The position numbers were made by a program, and so were the translations under genes. This document shows positions 30,681-38,465 of a stretch of 64,000 nt of DNA, one piece after another; the stretch's first letter is position 1, and every line of letters starts with the position of its first letter. Under the pieces are notes generated by a model. It was not told the origin of the DNA. It ran no database searches and was given only the letters and a program-made list of their open reading frames with translations. Origin of the DNA: Cupriavidus sp. AU9028 (GTDB taxonomy: Bacteria; Pseudomonadota; Gammaproteobacteria; Burkholderiales; Burkholderiaceae); assembly GCF_019795295.1 (NCBI RefSeq), contig NZ_JAIMCG010000006.1:62001-126000 (forward strand), written 5' to 3'.

Positions 30681-31655
30681 ATGAAAACAGCGGCCGTGAG
30701 AAGCCTGCGTGCAAGCGCAACGGGCTTTATCCTCGCTATGTTCGGCACCACGTCCGCCATTGCGCAAGCCGGCGCCTACCCTGGCAAGCCTGTGGAGACG
30801 ATCGTGCCCTATTCGGTCGGTGGCGGCGTTGCCGCCATGGCACGGGCGTTCGCGGCGGAAGCCGCCAAGGACACCGGACAGCAGTGGGTGGTGAGTGCGC
30901 GCGAAGGGGCGGGCGGAGTGGTGGGCTTCTCGTTCCTCGCCCGCGCGAAGCCGGACGGGTACACCGTGGTGTTTTCACCCGCGTCGCCCATGACGAATGC
31001 GCCGTTCGTCAACGCCCGCATGCCGTTCACCAACGACCAGATCGAGCCGGTCTGTCAGGTCTTCGAGAATGTTTTCGCGATTGCTGTCCGGCAGGAATCC
31101 CCTATCCAGACGTTCGCGGGGTTGATGACGATGGCGCGTCAGGCGCCCGGTGGCGTGTCGTATGGCCATGCGGGTCCCGGCAGCGTAGCCCATCTGTCGA
31201 TGGCGGCGGTCGAGCGCGCCATGAAAGTCAGATTCAACGCGATCGGTTACCGTGGCGATGGACCGCTGCTGACGGACGCCATGGGTGGCACGCTGGATTT
31301 CAGCGTGCCTGCAATATCGTCATTGGCCGGGAAGAACCTCCGTATCCTGGCCGTCCTTTCTGACCGGCGACATCCCGCCTTCCCAAATGTTCCATCTATT
31401 GCGGAGCTTGGCGTCCCGCCCGTCACGCCCGGGCTGAATGGACTGTTCGTTCCTGCAGGCACACCTGCAACGATCGTCTCCCAGATGGAGCGCATCTGCG
31501 AAAAGGTCACCAACTCCAGCGCTTTCGCGGAAAGCGCCAAGGTGCTTCACCAGGTTCCCAAGTTCCTTGGCTCAGCTGCATTCAAGGAGCGCATTGCAGC
31601 GACCTACAATTTCAATGCCGCCTTGGTGCCCGACCTGAAACTCGAGAAAAACTGA
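30681..31655 (+). CDS. Tripartite tricarboxylate transporter substrate-binding protein (Bug family)
   Basis: This 324-residue periplasmic protein has a signal peptide ending near TTSAIAQA, followed by AYPGKPVETIVPYSVGGGVAAMARAFA. Other family features are GAGGVVGFSFLARAKPDGYTVVFSP and VSYGHAGPGSVAHLSMAAVERAM. The ATG at 30681 is supported by aaggaga 8 bases upstream. It is an orphan binding protein with no TctAB nearby, as is common in Bordetella and Cupriavidus. The stop is 31 bp before a cupin gene, probably in the same operon and under the divergent TetR regulator. Confidence 0.92.
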   Translation: MKTAAVRSLRASATGFILAMFGTTSAIAQAGAYPGKPVETIVPYSVGGGVAAMARAFAAEAAKDTGQQWVVSAREGAGGVVGFSFLARAKPDGYTVVFSPASPMTNAPFVNARMPFTNDQIEPVCQVFENVFAIAVRQESPIQTFAGLMTMARQAPGGVSYGHAGPGSVAHLSMAAVERAMKVRFNAIGYRGDGPLLTDAMGGTLDFSVPAISSLAGKNLRILAVLSDRRHPAFPNVPSIAELGVPPVTPGLNGLFVPAGTPATIVSQMERICEKVTNSSAFAESAKVLHQVPKFLGSAAFKERIAATYNFNAALVPDLKLEKN

Positions 31656-31686
31656 TCCTTCCCCGCCACCCCACGCTCATCCAGCT

Positions 31687-32226
31687 ATGGCCGATACTCT
31701 GCCCCCCATTCGTCGAATACTGACTGGCCGCAATACGAATGGCCGCTCCATGATCGAGATCGACGGTCCGTCGCCCGCGCAAAAGATCGTTCCCGAACGC
31801 CCCGGCTACAGGGTTACCAACCTCTGGCGGACCTCACCCGGCGATGCGATCGACGCGCCGGACTCCATCGCGGAACACCGGGGAGTGCTTCCGCCCCCCG
31901 GTGGCACCGTGGTCCGGATCGTCGAGTGGCCCGCGGAGCCCCAGGATCCGGCGGAACTTCGCCGGCTGATGGACGCAACGTTCCAGTTGATGTATCCGGA
32001 CGCTCACCGCGACGTGCAAGCCGGCGAGCACCCTGGCATGCACCAGACCGATACGGTCGACTACGCCATCGTGCTCGAGGGCGAAGTGGTCGCCATCATG
32101 GACGAAGGTGAAACCGTCATGCGGGCAGGCGATGTGCTGATCCAGCGGGGTACCAACCACGCCTGGGCGAACCGCTCGGGGAAGCCCGTCAAGGTCGCCT
32201 TCATTCTGGTCGATCCAACGCGCTGA
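31687..32226 (+). CDS. Cupin-domain protein
   Basis: This 179-residue protein has a C-terminal single cupin barrel: HPGMHQTDTVDYAIVLEGEVVAIMDEGETVMRAGDVLIQRGTNHAWANRSGKPVKVAFILVD. The first cupin motif has His then Asp (GMHQTD) rather than the full H-x-H set, and the second provides the His in GTNHAW. The N-terminal half has GRSMIEIDGPSP and ends in a PPGGTVVRIVEWP strand. Relatives lie next to Bug proteins and hydrolases in Burkholderiales; the reaction, if any, is unknown. Confidence 0.85.
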   Translation: MADTLPPIRRILTGRNTNGRSMIEIDGPSPAQKIVPERPGYRVTNLWRTSPGDAIDAPDSIAEHRGVLPPPGGTVVRIVEWPAEPQDPAELRRLMDATFQLMYPDAHRDVQAGEHPGMHQTDTVDYAIVLEGEVVAIMDEGETVMRAGDVLIQRGTNHAWANRSGKPVKVAFILVDPTR

Positions 32227-32541
32227 AGGCGAGCAGGTAGGCGCTGGAAGCGTGTCGCGCAACCTGAAGCTCCATTGCGACCGCTTCATCGTTAAGCGGC
32301 ACAGCTCATCAGCATGCGCCGGCAAACGGAAAGCTCGGGCGTCTCGGTACGAGCATGCTGAAAGTCCCACGTCGATATCGTGAAGGCCGGCACGTGGACG
32401 CAATGGTAGGGCACTTACAGTACGGATATTTCCAAACTACCGTCCTCACGCCTGATCGTTGCCGCCTCGCGTCAGCGTGGCGCGCTATTGCGATAACTAA
32501 CCTTATCGTAATAGCCATTTCGGTGCGCTAAACTGGCGCCC
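32227..32541. promoter_or_regulatory. Integrase upstream region with 13-6-13 dyad
   Basis: These 315 bp contain no gene. A strong inverted repeat, GCTATTGCGATAA (32484-32496) - 6 bp - TTATCGTAATAGC (32503-32515), has one mismatch in 13 and ends 26 bp before the integrase ATG. It is A+T-rich in a G+C-rich background. A loose promoter (TTGCGA, 15-bp spacer, TAATAG) overlaps it. It could be the autoregulatory operator of the integrase or a recombinase core site, since tyrosine recombinases use 11-13 bp inverted arms around a 6-8 bp crossover region. Which of these it is cannot be decided from the sequence. Confidence 0.6.
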
Positions 32542-34275
32542 ATGAAATCGCGCTTGAGTCCATCGACACCCGCCTCCGGCACCAGCCCCCGCATTGCGCT
32601 GATCCCCGACGCGGGATCGGCAGACTTCCCGGATGCCGCCTCGCTGGCCGCATTGCGCGCCTGGCATGCTGGCCTCGGCACGCGGCGGGCTGTCGCGCAA
32701 TACCTCGGAGAGCAGAGGGCGCATGGCCAATCCTCCCGCGCCATCCTCGGCCGCGTCCGGCGACAGCTCGCGGCAATCGCCCGGTTGCGGGGGCGCGAGG
32801 ATCTTGCCGCGTTGTTTGAAATCCCGGCATCGATACGCGTAGAGCAGGGCAGGGCGGCGGATCACGCCGTGGAAGTGTTGCGCCGGCTCCCGGTTCCGCG
32901 GCCAGCGATCACCGACGATATCGGGCGGTGGCTGCCGGCACGGACGGCGGCAGCCCTCCGCGCCCACGGCGTCGACACGCTGGCGGCGCTCACCGTACGC
33001 GTGCCGAGGCGTCGACGCTGGTGGGCAGCCATCCCTGGCCTCGGTGCGACGGGTGCCAAGCAGGTCGAGGCGTTTTTTGCCGCGCATCCCGAGCTTACTG
33101 AACGCGCACGTGCGTTGGTCGCTCAAGAGCGCCTCAGCGTCGTCGTGCCATGGGAACAGTTGCGGCTACCGCATCAGGTCGACGGCTCCGAAGGGCGCTT
33201 CCGCGCCCCGCGCGCGACCTGCACGCTGACGGCAGACAACGACTACGAGGCGGTGCAGGCCTGGCTCGAGTTGCACGAGTCGCCGGCTACCCATCGCACC
33301 TATCGCAAGGAGGCCGAGCGGCTGATTCTGTGGGCGATCGTGGAGCAGCAGCGGCCGCTATCGTCCCTGACCACCGAAGACGCCGTGGCCTACCGCGCCT
33401 TTCTGCGCCTGCCTTCACCTCGCGACCGGTGGGTTGGGCCGGCACGCCCCCGCACGTCGCCAGATTGGCGGCCCTTTACCGGGGCACTGTCGGCACGCTC
33501 CGTAGCCCATTCATTGTCTATCCTCGGGGCGATGTTCCGCTGGCTGGTGCAGCAGCGCTACGTCCTGGCCAACCCCTTCGCCGGCATCAAAGTCCGCGGC
33601 GGTGGCCGCACCGCCGCGTTGGACAACTCGCATGCCTTCACCGACGGCGAATGGCAGCTCGTGCGAACCATCGCCGACGGGCTCGAGTGGTCCTACGGCT
33701 GGGACGCCGCGGCCGCACAGCGCCTGCGGTTCGTGCTGGATTTCGGCTACGCGACCGGACTGCGGGCCAGCGAGCTGGTCGCCGCGAGATTGAAAGATAT
33801 TCGAACGGACGGGCAGGGCGACGAATGGCTCCAACTGACGGGGAAGGGTGGGCGCGCGGGAAAAGTCGCCATGCCGCCGCTGGCGCGGCGCGCTTTGGAG
33901 CGTTACCTGATGGAGCGGGGCCTGTCGGTCAGTAGGAGCCTATGGCGTCCGGACTTGCCGCTGATCGGCGACCTGACCGTCAAGTCCGATACGGGGATCA
34001 CCAGTACCCGGCTATGGCATGTCGTCAAGCGGTTCTTCACGCTGGCCGCGGATGTCATTGCAGCGGACCATCCTTCGTTAGCGGAGAAATTACGCCGCGC
34101 TAGTCCGCACTGGATGCGGCATACGCATGCCACACATGCGTTGGCGCGCGGCGTGGAATTGACCATCGTTCGGGACAATTTGCGTCATGCGTCGGTGTCA
34201 ACGACGTCGGTTTATCTGCATAGCGATGAGGTGAAGCGGGCTCGTCAGATAAGCGAGGCGTTTGGTGCAACGTAG
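32542..34275 (+). CDS. Tyrosine recombinase / phage integrase with DUF3701-like N-terminus
   Basis: This 577-residue site-specific recombinase has an N-terminal third (about 30-210) of the DUF3701 phage-integrase-associated type (LAALRAWHAGLGTRRAVAQYL ... IPGLGATGAKQVEAFFAAHPEL). A SAM-like core-binding domain (about 235-350) follows, then the catalytic domain with Arg408 (ATGLRASEL), Lys435, His523-x-x-Arg526 (HWMRHTHATHAL), His549 and nucleophile Tyr558 (TTSVYLHSDE). All catalytic residues are present, so it should be active. It marks the left side of the accessory island. No clear ribosome site precedes the ATG. Confidence 0.92.
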   Translation: MKSRLSPSTPASGTSPRIALIPDAGSADFPDAASLAALRAWHAGLGTRRAVAQYLGEQRAHGQSSRAILGRVRRQLAAIARLRGREDLAALFEIPASIRVEQGRAADHAVEVLRRLPVPRPAITDDIGRWLPARTAAALRAHGVDTLAALTVRVPRRRRWWAAIPGLGATGAKQVEAFFAAHPELTERARALVAQERLSVVVPWEQLRLPHQVDGSEGRFRAPRATCTLTADNDYEAVQAWLELHESPATHRTYRKEAERLILWAIVEQQRPLSSLTTEDAVAYRAFLRLPSPRDRWVGPARPRTSPDWRPFTGALSARSVAHSLSILGAMFRWLVQQRYVLANPFAGIKVRGGGRTAALDNSHAFTDGEWQLVRTIADGLEWSYGWDAAAAQRLRFVLDFGYATGLRASELVAARLKDIRTDGQGDEWLQLTGKGGRAGKVAMPPLARRALERYLMERGLSVSRSLWRPDLPLIGDLTVKSDTGITSTRLWHVVKRFFTLAADVIAADHPSLAEKLRRASPHWMRHTHATHALARGVELTIVRDNLRHASVSTTSVYLHSDEVKRARQISEAFGAT

Positions 34276-34630
34276 CCCTGTCCCTTGCAGGTTGATTGCT
34301 TCGACGTGGCCCGCCAAACGGTAGTTCGCGACTCGCCTACGAAGGGACGAAGGCGAGCAGCCTGTTCGGCAAATGGCAACTCGCCGCGAGCAAGGCGCTC
34401 CCGCCGAGTTCATGATGGGATCTCGCATTGCAGCCTATGGCCGGTCAATGTCTTCCGAAGCTGGTGCAGAATTGCCGCCGAGGTCATCAATCCCTACGAT
34501 CGTAGGGTCAGCGTCTACGAGTAATTCCGCTACATTGATCGATTCGCTGTGGAGGCTTGGCGACTCATGGGTCGACAAAGCATGTTTCTAACGCTCGGCA
34601 GGCAGATCGCCTGTGATCAGACGACCAACT
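34276..34630. promoter_or_regulatory. Upstream region of PHP-SMC gene with 16-bp perfect palindrome
   Basis: These 355 bp contain no credible gene. A perfect 16-bp palindrome, CCCTACGATCGTAGGG, lies at 34492-34507, 124 bp before the ATPase start. The downstream part is more A+T-rich and probably holds the promoter. A regulator-binding or methylation-controlled site is plausible; the palindrome contains GATC at its centre. Confidence 0.5.
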
Positions 34631-37600
34631 ATGAGTGACAACAGCTATAGCCGCGGATCTGAGTGGCGGCAGTGGGATCTCCATGTTCACACGCCGGCGT
34701 CGTTTCACTGGGATGGCCAGCGATTCGACGACGATCTGTCCTCCCCCACAACCAAAGTGCTCGTTGACCAAATGATCGCAGCGATGAACGCGGCCGAGCC
34801 CGCGGTCTTCGCGCTGATGGACTACTGGACGTTCAATGGATGGTTCGCCTTGCGGCAGCGGTTGAAGGACGCCGATGCTCCCAAGCTCACTAAGACTGTC
34901 TTTCCTGGGATAGAACTTCGCCTGTCCGCGCCGACAGAGATCCGCCTGAATGCGCACGTACTGTTCTCGAATGACATCGAGGATCAGGTCCTCAACGACT
35001 TCAGATCCGCCCTGAAACTGGAACTTCTGGACCGTCCGTTGTCGGATGCCGCACTGATGGCCCTCGGGCGCCACGTCGGCGCAGACTTGTTGGTCGCACG
35101 CGGTCTGAACAAGGCCGAGGTGGACGCCGATGACGCCAAGGCACTGCGCGCTGGTTCGATGCTAGCGGAGATCAACTGCGACAGCTATAAGAGCGCCATC
35201 TCGAAGGTCCCCGATGGGCTCGCGATCGGCTTCATGCCATATGATACAAGTGACGGGCTCACCGAGGTGAAGTGGCAGAACCACTATGCCTACTTTCTGG
35301 GCCTGTTCCGGACGTCACCGATTTTTGAGTCGCGCAATACGGTCTTGCGCGACGCATTTGTCGGCGAGAAGTCGCCGGCTAACGCCAAGTTCTTCGACAA
35401 TTTCCAGGCAGGGCTGCAGCATATTCCGCGACTTGTCGTATCAGGTAGCGACGCACATCGTTTCGTCGGGCGAGCGGGTGATAACGATAGGCGCGGCTAC
35501 GGCGACTTTCCTTCGGGCAAGATTACTTGGATTAAGGCGGATCCGACCTTCCAAGGCCTCAAGCAGGCGATCATGGAACCAGCGAAGCGCTCCTTCATTG
35601 GAGAGCGGCCGCCGAAGCACATCGAGGTCAACGCCAACAAACCGTACTTTATCGACACCATAGAGATTAAGCGGCTGACCAGTAGTCCAGCGGCGGGCAC
35701 GTGGCTCGACGGCGTGACACTACCGATGAACGCCGATCTGGTCGCGATCATCGGCAACAAGGGAAGCGGCAAGAGCGCCTTGGCGGACGTCATCGCATTG
35801 CTTGGCAACTCGCGGCAGAAGGCACACTTCTCCTTCTTGAAGAAGGACCGCTTCCGCGGCAAGTCGGGCGATCCGGCACGGCATTTCGAAGGCCGCCTGA
35901 CGTGGCTCGATGGCAGCACGGAATCGCGCGGGCTCAATGATGATCCGGCGGACGACAAGGTCGAGCTGGTGCGCTACATCCCCCAAGGGCACTTCGAGGA
36001 GCTTTGTAATGCGCACGTCAGTGGGAAGTCAGACGCGTTCGAGAACGAGTTGCGCGCCGTGATCTTCTCTCACGCCGGGGATGATATTCGCCTCGGTGCG
36101 TTGGATTTCAACCAGCTGATTGACCAGCAAGAGACGACCTATCGCGCTCAGCTCAATGAGCTGCGCAAGGAATTGCGCGCGTTAAATCAGACGATCGCTG
36201 GCTGCGAGGCGCAACTCCAGCCAGATGTGAAGAAGGGACTTCAGGAACAGCTTGCATTCAAGGAGCGTCAGCGCGACGAGCACGACAGGCTTCGCCCATT
36301 GGAGATCGCCAAGCCGACAGACGAACTGTCGTCGGACCAGCGAGCCGCAGAAGGCGAGTTGGAAGCGCTGTCCGCGCGGTTGTACGCACTGGATGAAGCC
36401 AGTGTCAAGGCGACAGGAGATCTGTCGGCACTCGCCGCGAAGGTTAAGGCCGTTCAGAACGCACGCGAGCATGCGCGCTTGCTGGAGCGGGCGCACAAGC
36501 AGTTCCTGGAGGATTCCGCCAAGGACCTGGCGCTGCTCGGCATGGAACCGACCGACGTGGTCAGTTTCGCCATCTCCACGCAGCCTCTGGACGCCATGCT
36601 TGCCCAGACGGCAGAGGACCAGGCGAAGCTTCGGGAGATCGTGGATGCAAGCCGCAAGGATCGCGAATCGCTATCGAAAGAGCAGGGCATGCTGCAGGCA
36701 CGGCTGAATGCGCCACAGCTTCAATACCAGCAGTTTTTGCAGAGTCTTTCCGAGTGGAACGCAAGGCTTGCCGAGTTGACCGGCTCGCCGGAGGCACCCG
36801 ACTCGCTCGAGGGCCTAAGGGCCCGGATAGCGCAGTTGGAGGCGTTGCCAAAGGTCCTCGATACCCATCGAGCCAAGCGTGTCGCACTGGCTGGCGAGAT
36901 CTACGATATCCTCGATGCGCAGCGGCGAGCGCGAGAAGCACTGTTCAAGCCCGTACAGGACCTGATTCAGAGTGACCGGCTGATCCGCGACGACTACAAG
37001 CTGCAATTTCAAGCCACGCTCGGCGGCTCGGTTGATCCGTTGTCGGCCAGTCTCTTCGCTCTCATTAAACAGAACGCGGGAGAATTTCGTGGCGGTGACG
37101 ACGAAAGCTTCGGAACTGTTCGCAGGTTGGCGGAGCAGTTCAACTTCAACCACCGCGCCGATGCGCTGGCGTTCGTCACTGCGCTACATGACAAGGTCGT
37201 CGAGGCGGCGAACGCCAGCAAGCTTTCGGCCGGTATCGCAGCGGTCTTGCGCAAGGACAAGGCGCCCAGCGACGTATACGACCTGTTGTTCGGATTGACG
37301 TTTCTTGAGCCGCGTTACTCGTTGCAATTCCAAGATGCCTTGATTGAGCAGTTGTCGCCGGGGCAGCGGGGTGCGCTGCTTCTGATCTTCTATCTGCTTG
37401 TGGATAAGGGCAGGAATCCCATCATCCTCGACCAGCCCGAGGAGAACCTAGATAACGAGACCGTGGTCAGTCTGCTCGTGCCGGTACTGACTCAGGCAAA
37501 GCAGCGTAGGCAGATCATCATGGTGACGCACAATCCGAATCTGGCCGTGGTGTGTGACGCGGAGCAAATTGTGTGGGCAACTTTCGACCGCAAGGATGGC

Positions 37601-37717
37601 TCGAAAATCTCGTACACGGCGGGCGCCATCGAGAATCCAGCAATCAACCGGCAGGTCGTCAACGTGCTCGAGGGCACGAAGCCTGCGTTCAACAACAGGC
37701 GTGTGAAATACCATTAG
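34631..37717 (+). CDS. TrlF-like PHP-phosphoesterase / SMC-type AAA ATPase fusion
   Basis: This 1,028-residue protein has an N-terminal PHP domain (His18 and His20 in DLHVHTP, Glu95 in FPGIEL, SDAH at 273-276). It continues into an SMC/RecN-like ATPase: Walker A GNKGSGKS (375-382), a long coiled coil (about 500-760), ABC signature LSPGQRG (from 908), Walker B IILDQPEE with Asp934 and Glu937, and switch His in MVTHNP. The combination matches proteins annotated as TrlF-family AAA-like ATPases, which are common on islands and thought to act in defence; the molecular target is not established here. A GTG at 34613 is an alternative start. Codon third positions are visibly less G+C-rich than in flanking genes, consistent with transfer. 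Confidence 0.85.
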   Translation: MSDNSYSRGSEWRQWDLHVHTPASFHWDGQRFDDDLSSPTTKVLVDQMIAAMNAAEPAVFALMDYWTFNGWFALRQRLKDADAPKLTKTVFPGIELRLSAPTEIRLNAHVLFSNDIEDQVLNDFRSALKLELLDRPLSDAALMALGRHVGADLLVARGLNKAEVDADDAKALRAGSMLAEINCDSYKSAISKVPDGLAIGFMPYDTSDGLTEVKWQNHYAYFLGLFRTSPIFESRNTVLRDAFVGEKSPANAKFFDNFQAGLQHIPRLVVSGSDAHRFVGRAGDNDRRGYGDFPSGKITWIKADPTFQGLKQAIMEPAKRSFIGERPPKHIEVNANKPYFIDTIEIKRLTSSPAAGTWLDGVTLPMNADLVAIIGNKGSGKSALADVIALLGNSRQKAHFSFLKKDRFRGKSGDPARHFEGRLTWLDGSTESRGLNDDPADDKVELVRYIPQGHFEELCNAHVSGKSDAFENELRAVIFSHAGDDIRLGALDFNQLIDQQETTYRAQLNELRKELRALNQTIAGCEAQLQPDVKKGLQEQLAFKERQRDEHDRLRPLEIAKPTDELSSDQRAAEGELEALSARLYALDEASVKATGDLSALAAKVKAVQNAREHARLLERAHKQFLEDSAKDLALLGMEPTDVVSFAISTQPLDAMLAQTAEDQAKLREIVDASRKDRESLSKEQGMLQARLNAPQLQYQQFLQSLSEWNARLAELTGSPEAPDSLEGLRARIAQLEALPKVLDTHRAKRVALAGEIYDILDAQRRAREALFKPVQDLIQSDRLIRDDYKLQFQATLGGSVDPLSASLFALIKQNAGEFRGGDDESFGTVRRLAEQFNFNHRADALAFVTALHDKVVEAANASKLSAGIAAVLRKDKAPSDVYDLLFGLTFLEPRYSLQFQDALIEQLSPGQRGALLLIFYLLVDKGRNPIILDQPEENLDNETVVSLLVPVLTQAKQRRQIIMVTHNPNLAVVCDAEQIVWATFDRKDGSKISYTAGAIENPAINRQVVNVLEGTKPAFNNRRVKYH

Positions 37718-38465
37718 CAGAAAAGGCGCGGGCGCTGAGCGTCGGGCCTGTCCACAAAGCCGCAGCCGTCGCATCGGCCACGCCGGGCCGGCACACCGTA
37801 ACTGCACGGCGCGCGAACTCGAGAGCGTTGCCCGGTGGTGAGAATCGATGACCGGTAACTTTATGACGGCCGTCACCCCTAATCGTGGGACTCAAGTGAG
37901 AAGGCCTTCTTTCAGCTTATGAGAACCGCTGTGTCAAGGCTATCTGCAAGCACACTGGTAACAAATTGCGCACACAACTGCAACAGCTTTACTAGGCGCG
38001 AACCTGGCTCGTCCTGTGGGTCAGGCGCCGGGTACTTGTGTGCGCGTTCCCTGGGTCGACTCGTTCTTCGTTGCCTTATCGCGGGCAAAGAAACGCGACA
38101 TCCTTCTTTTCTGCGAACAGTGCGGACTGCGAGATCGCGTGTGTGGACTGTACCAATTGGCGGACGCTCATTCTGAGGGGTAAGCGCAGAATGAGTTGCA
38201 CATCCGATCGATTGGGGGCGTGTTGGCTACCGGACGCTGGTTAGCCACAGACCAAAAAGCCATGCTCAAAATGCCGAGTCCATGCTCATGACAGAACCAT
38301 CTTCACAAGATGGCAAAATGCCGGCTCGCTCACGCATTGGTGCTTTCTACGGTTGAACGTGCACGGCTCTACGTACGAGCACTGGCGTTCGCGGATGTAG
38401 CCATAACCTTCGTAATACCACTTAACATAAGAAAGATTATCGGCAGCGAGGCTGTTGAGGCCAGA
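37718..38465. other. Non-coding stretch between ATPase gene and IS, with palindromes and gene relic
   Basis: These 748 bp contain no intact gene. Visible structures are: TGACGGCCGTCA (37864-37875) and AGAAGGCCTTCT (37899-37910), both perfect 12-bp palindromes; a helicase relic (38058-38180); a 9-bp inverted repeat CTCATTCTG/CAGAATGAG (38167-38175 and 38187-38195, 11-base loop); a hairpin CCATCTT-CAC-AAGATGG (38297-38313); and a 10-bp direct repeat CAAAATGCCG (38267-38276 and 38314-38323). The composition is lower in G+C than the flanks. It looks like decayed island DNA. Confidence 0.6.
38058..38180 (+). pseudogene. Relic of UvrD/Rep-like helicase C-terminus
   Basis: Read from 38058 to the TAA at 38178-38180, this frame gives a peptide beginning DSFFVALSRAKKRDILLF and continuing CEQCGLRDRVCGLYQLADA. 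FVALSRAKKR is helicase motif VI of superfamily 1 (UvrD_C) proteins, and the C-terminal FCEQ-G-R-R-LYQL pattern recalls UvrD-like helicases. Upstream of it the frame has no recognisable helicase sequence and no start. It lies downstream of the PHP-SMC gene on the same strand, suggesting a former two-gene operon whose second gene was mostly deleted. The identification rests on a short motif. Confidence 0.55.

Noticed and set aside
38038-38244. 68-codon plus-strand frame in the region behind the ATPase
   Set aside because: The neighbouring frame carries the recognisable helicase motif, so this one is a shadow.
38224-38247. TGGCTA / TAGCCA repeat considered as an integron attC site
   Set aside because: Core consensus (GTTRRRY / RYYYAAC) is not met and there is no integron integrase; the nearby recombinase is of another class.
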